NCBI GenBank assembly: GCA_051861545.1
Contig: JBIMKP010000008.1
Span: 1 to 64,000 of the forward strand
Reading direction: 5' to 3'
DNA: 64,000 nucleotides
From: CAISCU01 sp051861545
GTDB lineage: Bacteria > Bacteroidota > Bacteroidia > UKL13-3
The position numbers and the translations under genes are program-made. The notes under the pieces are model-generated. The model ran no database searches. It was given only the letters and a program-made list of their open reading frames with translations, and had not been told where the DNA came from. The stretch's first letter is position 1. The number at the start of each line of letters is the position of its first letter. This document shows, in pieces, positions 61,787 through 64,000 of this stretch.

Positions 61787-62910
61787 TTAAAAATGCAAAC
61801 GTTTTTTCCCCTGAACCACTTGGGAAAAAAGATATACTTACTGCAGCAGGTAAAATTCTTGCTATAGAAGATTCCATAGAAAACAGTCTTTTCAAAACCT
61901 GGGATGCTGAAGGAAAAACGCTAACTCCTGGTTTTATCGACCAACATATTCATATCATTGGTGCTGGCGGTAAACATGGTTTTGCATCAATGACACCAGA
62001 AATTACCTTATCAGAACTCATCACTTGTGGAAGCACAACTGTTGTAGGTTTATTAGGCACTGATGGTTCTGCAAGAAGTATCAAAAGTTTGTTTGCTAAA
62101 ACCAAATCCCTAGAAAGTGAAGGTATTTCAGCCTATATGTTTACGGGCTATTACGGTCTTGATCCAAACTATATCACCGATTCTCTTCAAGATGATATGA
62201 CCTTTATTGAGCCAGTACTTGGTTGCAAAATTGCCATCTCCGATTTTAGGTCTTCATACCCAACCGAAATAGAATTACTGAGAATTCTAAGACAGGTGAA
62301 AGTAGCTGGAATGTTATCAAACAAAAAAGGAATCATGCACATTCATTTAGGAAACCAAAAGATAAAAATGGATATCCTTTTTAAATTGGTACAAGAACAT
62401 GAATTTCCTATTGCAAACATTTCACCTACACATGTTGGTCGTACCAAAGAACTATTTGAGCAAGCAATTGAATTCGCCAAACTAGGCGGAATGATTGACC
62501 TTACCACCGGTGCCTCTAAATATACAGAACCTTATAAAGCAGTTTTATATGCTTTAGAAAAGGGAGTTTCAATAGATAAAATGACTTTCAGTAGCGATGG
62601 TAATGCTGGCTTAGATAAACTCGATGAAAACGGAAATTTAATTGGATTCAGAAAGGCTGTCATCAACCAAAATTATTTACAGGTAAAAGAACTTATTCAT
62701 GATGGTCAGGTGAAAATTGAAGATGCCATTAAACTTATCACTAAAAATCCTGCTACCAATTTAGGTCTTAAAAACAAAGGAGAAATTAAGCTTGGTGCAG
62801 ATGCGGATTTCTGTTGTCTTGATAACGATTTTAACTTGATTGATGTATTCGCAAAAGGAAAACAAATGATGGACAATCAAAAGGTTATTGTTAAAGGATT
62901 TTTTGAATAA
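61777..62910 (+). CDS. iadA: Isoaspartyl dipeptidase (beta-aspartyl peptidase)
   Basis: The protein has 377 residues of the amidohydrolase superfamily. It hydrolyses beta-aspartyl dipeptides. Metal ligands are DQHIHIIGAGG (His57, His59), the likely carbamylated lysine Lys151 in LGCKIAISDFRSS, His190 in IMHIHLG, His219 in SPTHVGR and Asp274 in SSDGNAG. The E. coli motif SDHRSS here reads SDFRSS, a His-to-Phe change. It overlaps the DcuC-type gene by 10 nt. Substrates could be isomerised peptides or cyanophycin-derived beta-Asp-Arg. Confidence 0.93.
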   Translation: MLLIKNANVFSPEPLGKKDILTAAGKILAIEDSIENSLFKTWDAEGKTLTPGFIDQHIHIIGAGGKHGFASMTPEITLSELITCGSTTVVGLLGTDGSARSIKSLFAKTKSLESEGISAYMFTGYYGLDPNYITDSLQDDMTFIEPVLGCKIAISDFRSSYPTEIELLRILRQVKVAGMLSNKKGIMHIHLGNQKIKMDILFKLVQEHEFPIANISPTHVGRTKELFEQAIEFAKLGGMIDLTTGASKYTEPYKAVLYALEKGVSIDKMTFSSDGNAGLDKLDENGNLIGFRKAVINQNYLQVKELIHDGQVKIEDAIKLITKNPATNLGLKNKGEIKLGADADFCCLDNDFNLIDVFAKGKQMMDNQKVIVKGFFE

Positions 62911-62916
62911 ATCAAT

Positions 62917-64000
62917 ATGAAAAAACACTACATCTACACTTTATTGTTTATCATCATTGGTTTAGGCTTAAAAGCTCAAAACCCACAATTGAATAAATAT
63001 ACATTAGGAGAAGGATTAAGATTCACTGATAAAAATAATTCTACTTATACACTAACTGGCTTTATTCAACCATCATTAGAAATCAAAAAATACAATGCAG
63101 ATAGTAATGATGAATCGTATTTAAGATTTAGAATGAGGCGTTTGAGGTTCAGATTTGCAGGAGACCTTCCAAAATATAAAATTGAATACAGATTTCAGGC
63201 TGATTTTAGTGGCACTCCCGAGGTTGGTGATGAAACTAATCTGGCTTTATTTGATGCCTGGGTAGCTTACAATCCAAATAAATATCTTCAAATTAAATTC
63301 GGACAAAGCTCTAACCCTACAGAGAACCTAGAATTATTAATGACCTCAAATAGCTTACAATTACCTGAACGCAGCCGACTTACTTCGGCTTTTGCTGTAG
63401 CAAGAGACTTTGGAATTTTTGTTTCAGGTGAATTCAAAGCAACCAAAACCATCATTCTAAAACCAGCAATTTCTATTACCAATGGTGATGGTCCTAATAC
63501 TTTCAACAGCAATGCAGGTGGATTTAAATATGGTGGAAGATTAGATATTTTAACTTTTGGCAAGTTCAATCATTTTGGCCAATTCCGTCAGGTTGATATG
63601 GCACGAGAACTCACTCCTAAATTATTAATCGGATTAACATACAGTAAAAATAATGGTGTGAGTAGTCGACGTGGTGAAGCTGCTAGAACTTTACTTTATT
63701 TAGACAATACAGGTAAAGAAGCTTTTCCTGATTACACTAAGTTTGGTATCGACTTTTTGTTTAAATATAAAGGACTTTGTGTTTTAGGAGAATATGTGCA
63801 AAGCAGCGCCAATGTGCCTAATAGCATCACAACAAGGGTTAGAAATGATGGAACAACTTCTAATAGCTTTTTGGTGAACAATGTTCAAGATGTAAGTAAT
63901 TATGTAAAAGGTAGAATGATGTTAGGTAAAGTTTATAATATTCAAGCTGGATATTTATTCAAAAACAGAATTTCTATCGATGCTCGATACACCTATCTTA
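62917..64000 (+). CDS. Porin of the OprP/OprO phosphate-selective type (partial)
   Basis: The first 361 residues are in the window and the 3' end is cut. The signal peptide is MKKHYIYTLLFIIIGLGLKAQ. The porin pattern follows: FIQPSLEIKKYN, then RFRMRRLRFRFAGDLPKYKI, FDAWVAYNPNKYLQIKFGQ, an acidic AVARDFGIFV and the KFGIDFLFKYKGLCVLGEYV strand. It probably takes up anionic solutes for the preceding carrier and dipeptidase. It begins 6 nt after the iadA stop, so it is in the same operon. Confidence 0.85.
   Translation, partial: MKKHYIYTLLFIIIGLGLKAQNPQLNKYTLGEGLRFTDKNNSTYTLTGFIQPSLEIKKYNADSNDESYLRFRMRRLRFRFAGDLPKYKIEYRFQADFSGTPEVGDETNLALFDAWVAYNPNKYLQIKFGQSSNPTENLELLMTSNSLQLPERSRLTSAFAVARDFGIFVSGEFKATKTIILKPAISITNGDGPNTFNSNAGGFKYGGRLDILTFGKFNHFGQFRQVDMARELTPKLLIGLTYSKNNGVSSRRGEAARTLLYLDNTGKEAFPDYTKFGIDFLFKYKGLCVLGEYVQSSANVPNSITTRVRNDGTTSNSFLVNNVQDVSNYVKGRMMLGKVYNIQAGYLFKNRISIDARYTYL

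Noticed and set aside
63288..63569. Minus-strand ORF opposite the partial porin
   Set aside because: The plus-strand porin frame is continuous with a signal peptide and barrel pattern, so this is a shadow.
1..64000. tRNA, rRNA or CRISPR loci
   Set aside because: None was recognised by reading; weak or unusual tRNAs could have been missed without a folding search.

Overview
The window is about 64 kb of AT-rich chromosomal DNA from a member of the Bacteroidota. The evidence is SprA (the giant type IX secretion translocon protein), secreted proteins with type A T9SS sorting tails, promoter -7 boxes of the form TAnnTTTG, LytTR/LytS-type two-component genes, a SulP-carbonic anhydrase fusion and several families seen mainly in this phylum. 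The genus cannot be fixed from the sequence. No rRNA, tRNA, CRISPR array or intact insertion sequence was seen. The one mobile element is a 244-bp MITE-like insertion.

Layout. 0.3-2 kb: three small exported or membrane proteins. 2-12.5 kb (minus strand): a LytTR regulator/kinase pair, a membrane metallophosphoesterase, a DUF2339/DUF3999 membrane operon, and a chain of esterase, Rieske protein, TIGR02206 membrane protein and beta-barrel genes. 12.6-14.2 kb: pgk and a VanZ-like gene. 14.2-19.4 kb: a hybrid PAS kinase with menC and menA. 19.4-30 kb: a ClC channel, the MITE, an O-methyltransferase, sprA and ruvA. 30-35.7 kb: a lipoprotein, apaG, SulP-carbonic anhydrase, an LpxH-like phosphatase, a glycosyltransferase and a conserved unknown. 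35.7-41.8 kb (minus strand): prfA, a beta-propeller protein, an LpxH-like hydrolase, a LUD protein, ftsH and a small conserved protein. 42-45 kb: a beta-barrel, an FAD oxidoreductase and a GT2 glycosyltransferase. 45-50 kb: the rimP-nusA-infB operon with a hairpin leader. 50-52 kb: an exported unknown and a WD40-like protein. 52.2-55.8 kb: a compact three-gene operon described below. 55.9-64 kb: a MocR regulator divergent from an operon encoding two lamin-tail-domain proteins, a DcuC-type carrier, an isoaspartyl dipeptidase and a porin cut by the window end.

The most unusual locus is 52.2-55.8 kb. Its first gene encodes a 129-residue protein ending exactly in Gly-Gly with a MoaD/ubiquitin-like tail. 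The second encodes an 840-residue DUF4132 protein and the third an E1-like (ThiF/MoeB) adenylyltransferase that lacks the zinc cysteines of MoeB. Spacing is 2 nt and then a 1-nt overlap, behind a good Bacteroidota promoter with an inverted repeat. This looks like a ubiquitin-like conjugation or sulfur-carrier system with DUF4132 as partner or target. I know of no described system with this composition.

Other points of interest: the MITE duplicated a 6-bp site carrying the stop codons of two convergent genes, so both stayed intact; the MocR regulator has Arg in place of the PLP lysine and paired TGGTAT/ATACCA repeats at its own start; a terminator with a competing arm lies directly before the FAD oxidoreductase; menA and the ClC gene have overlapping divergent start codons.
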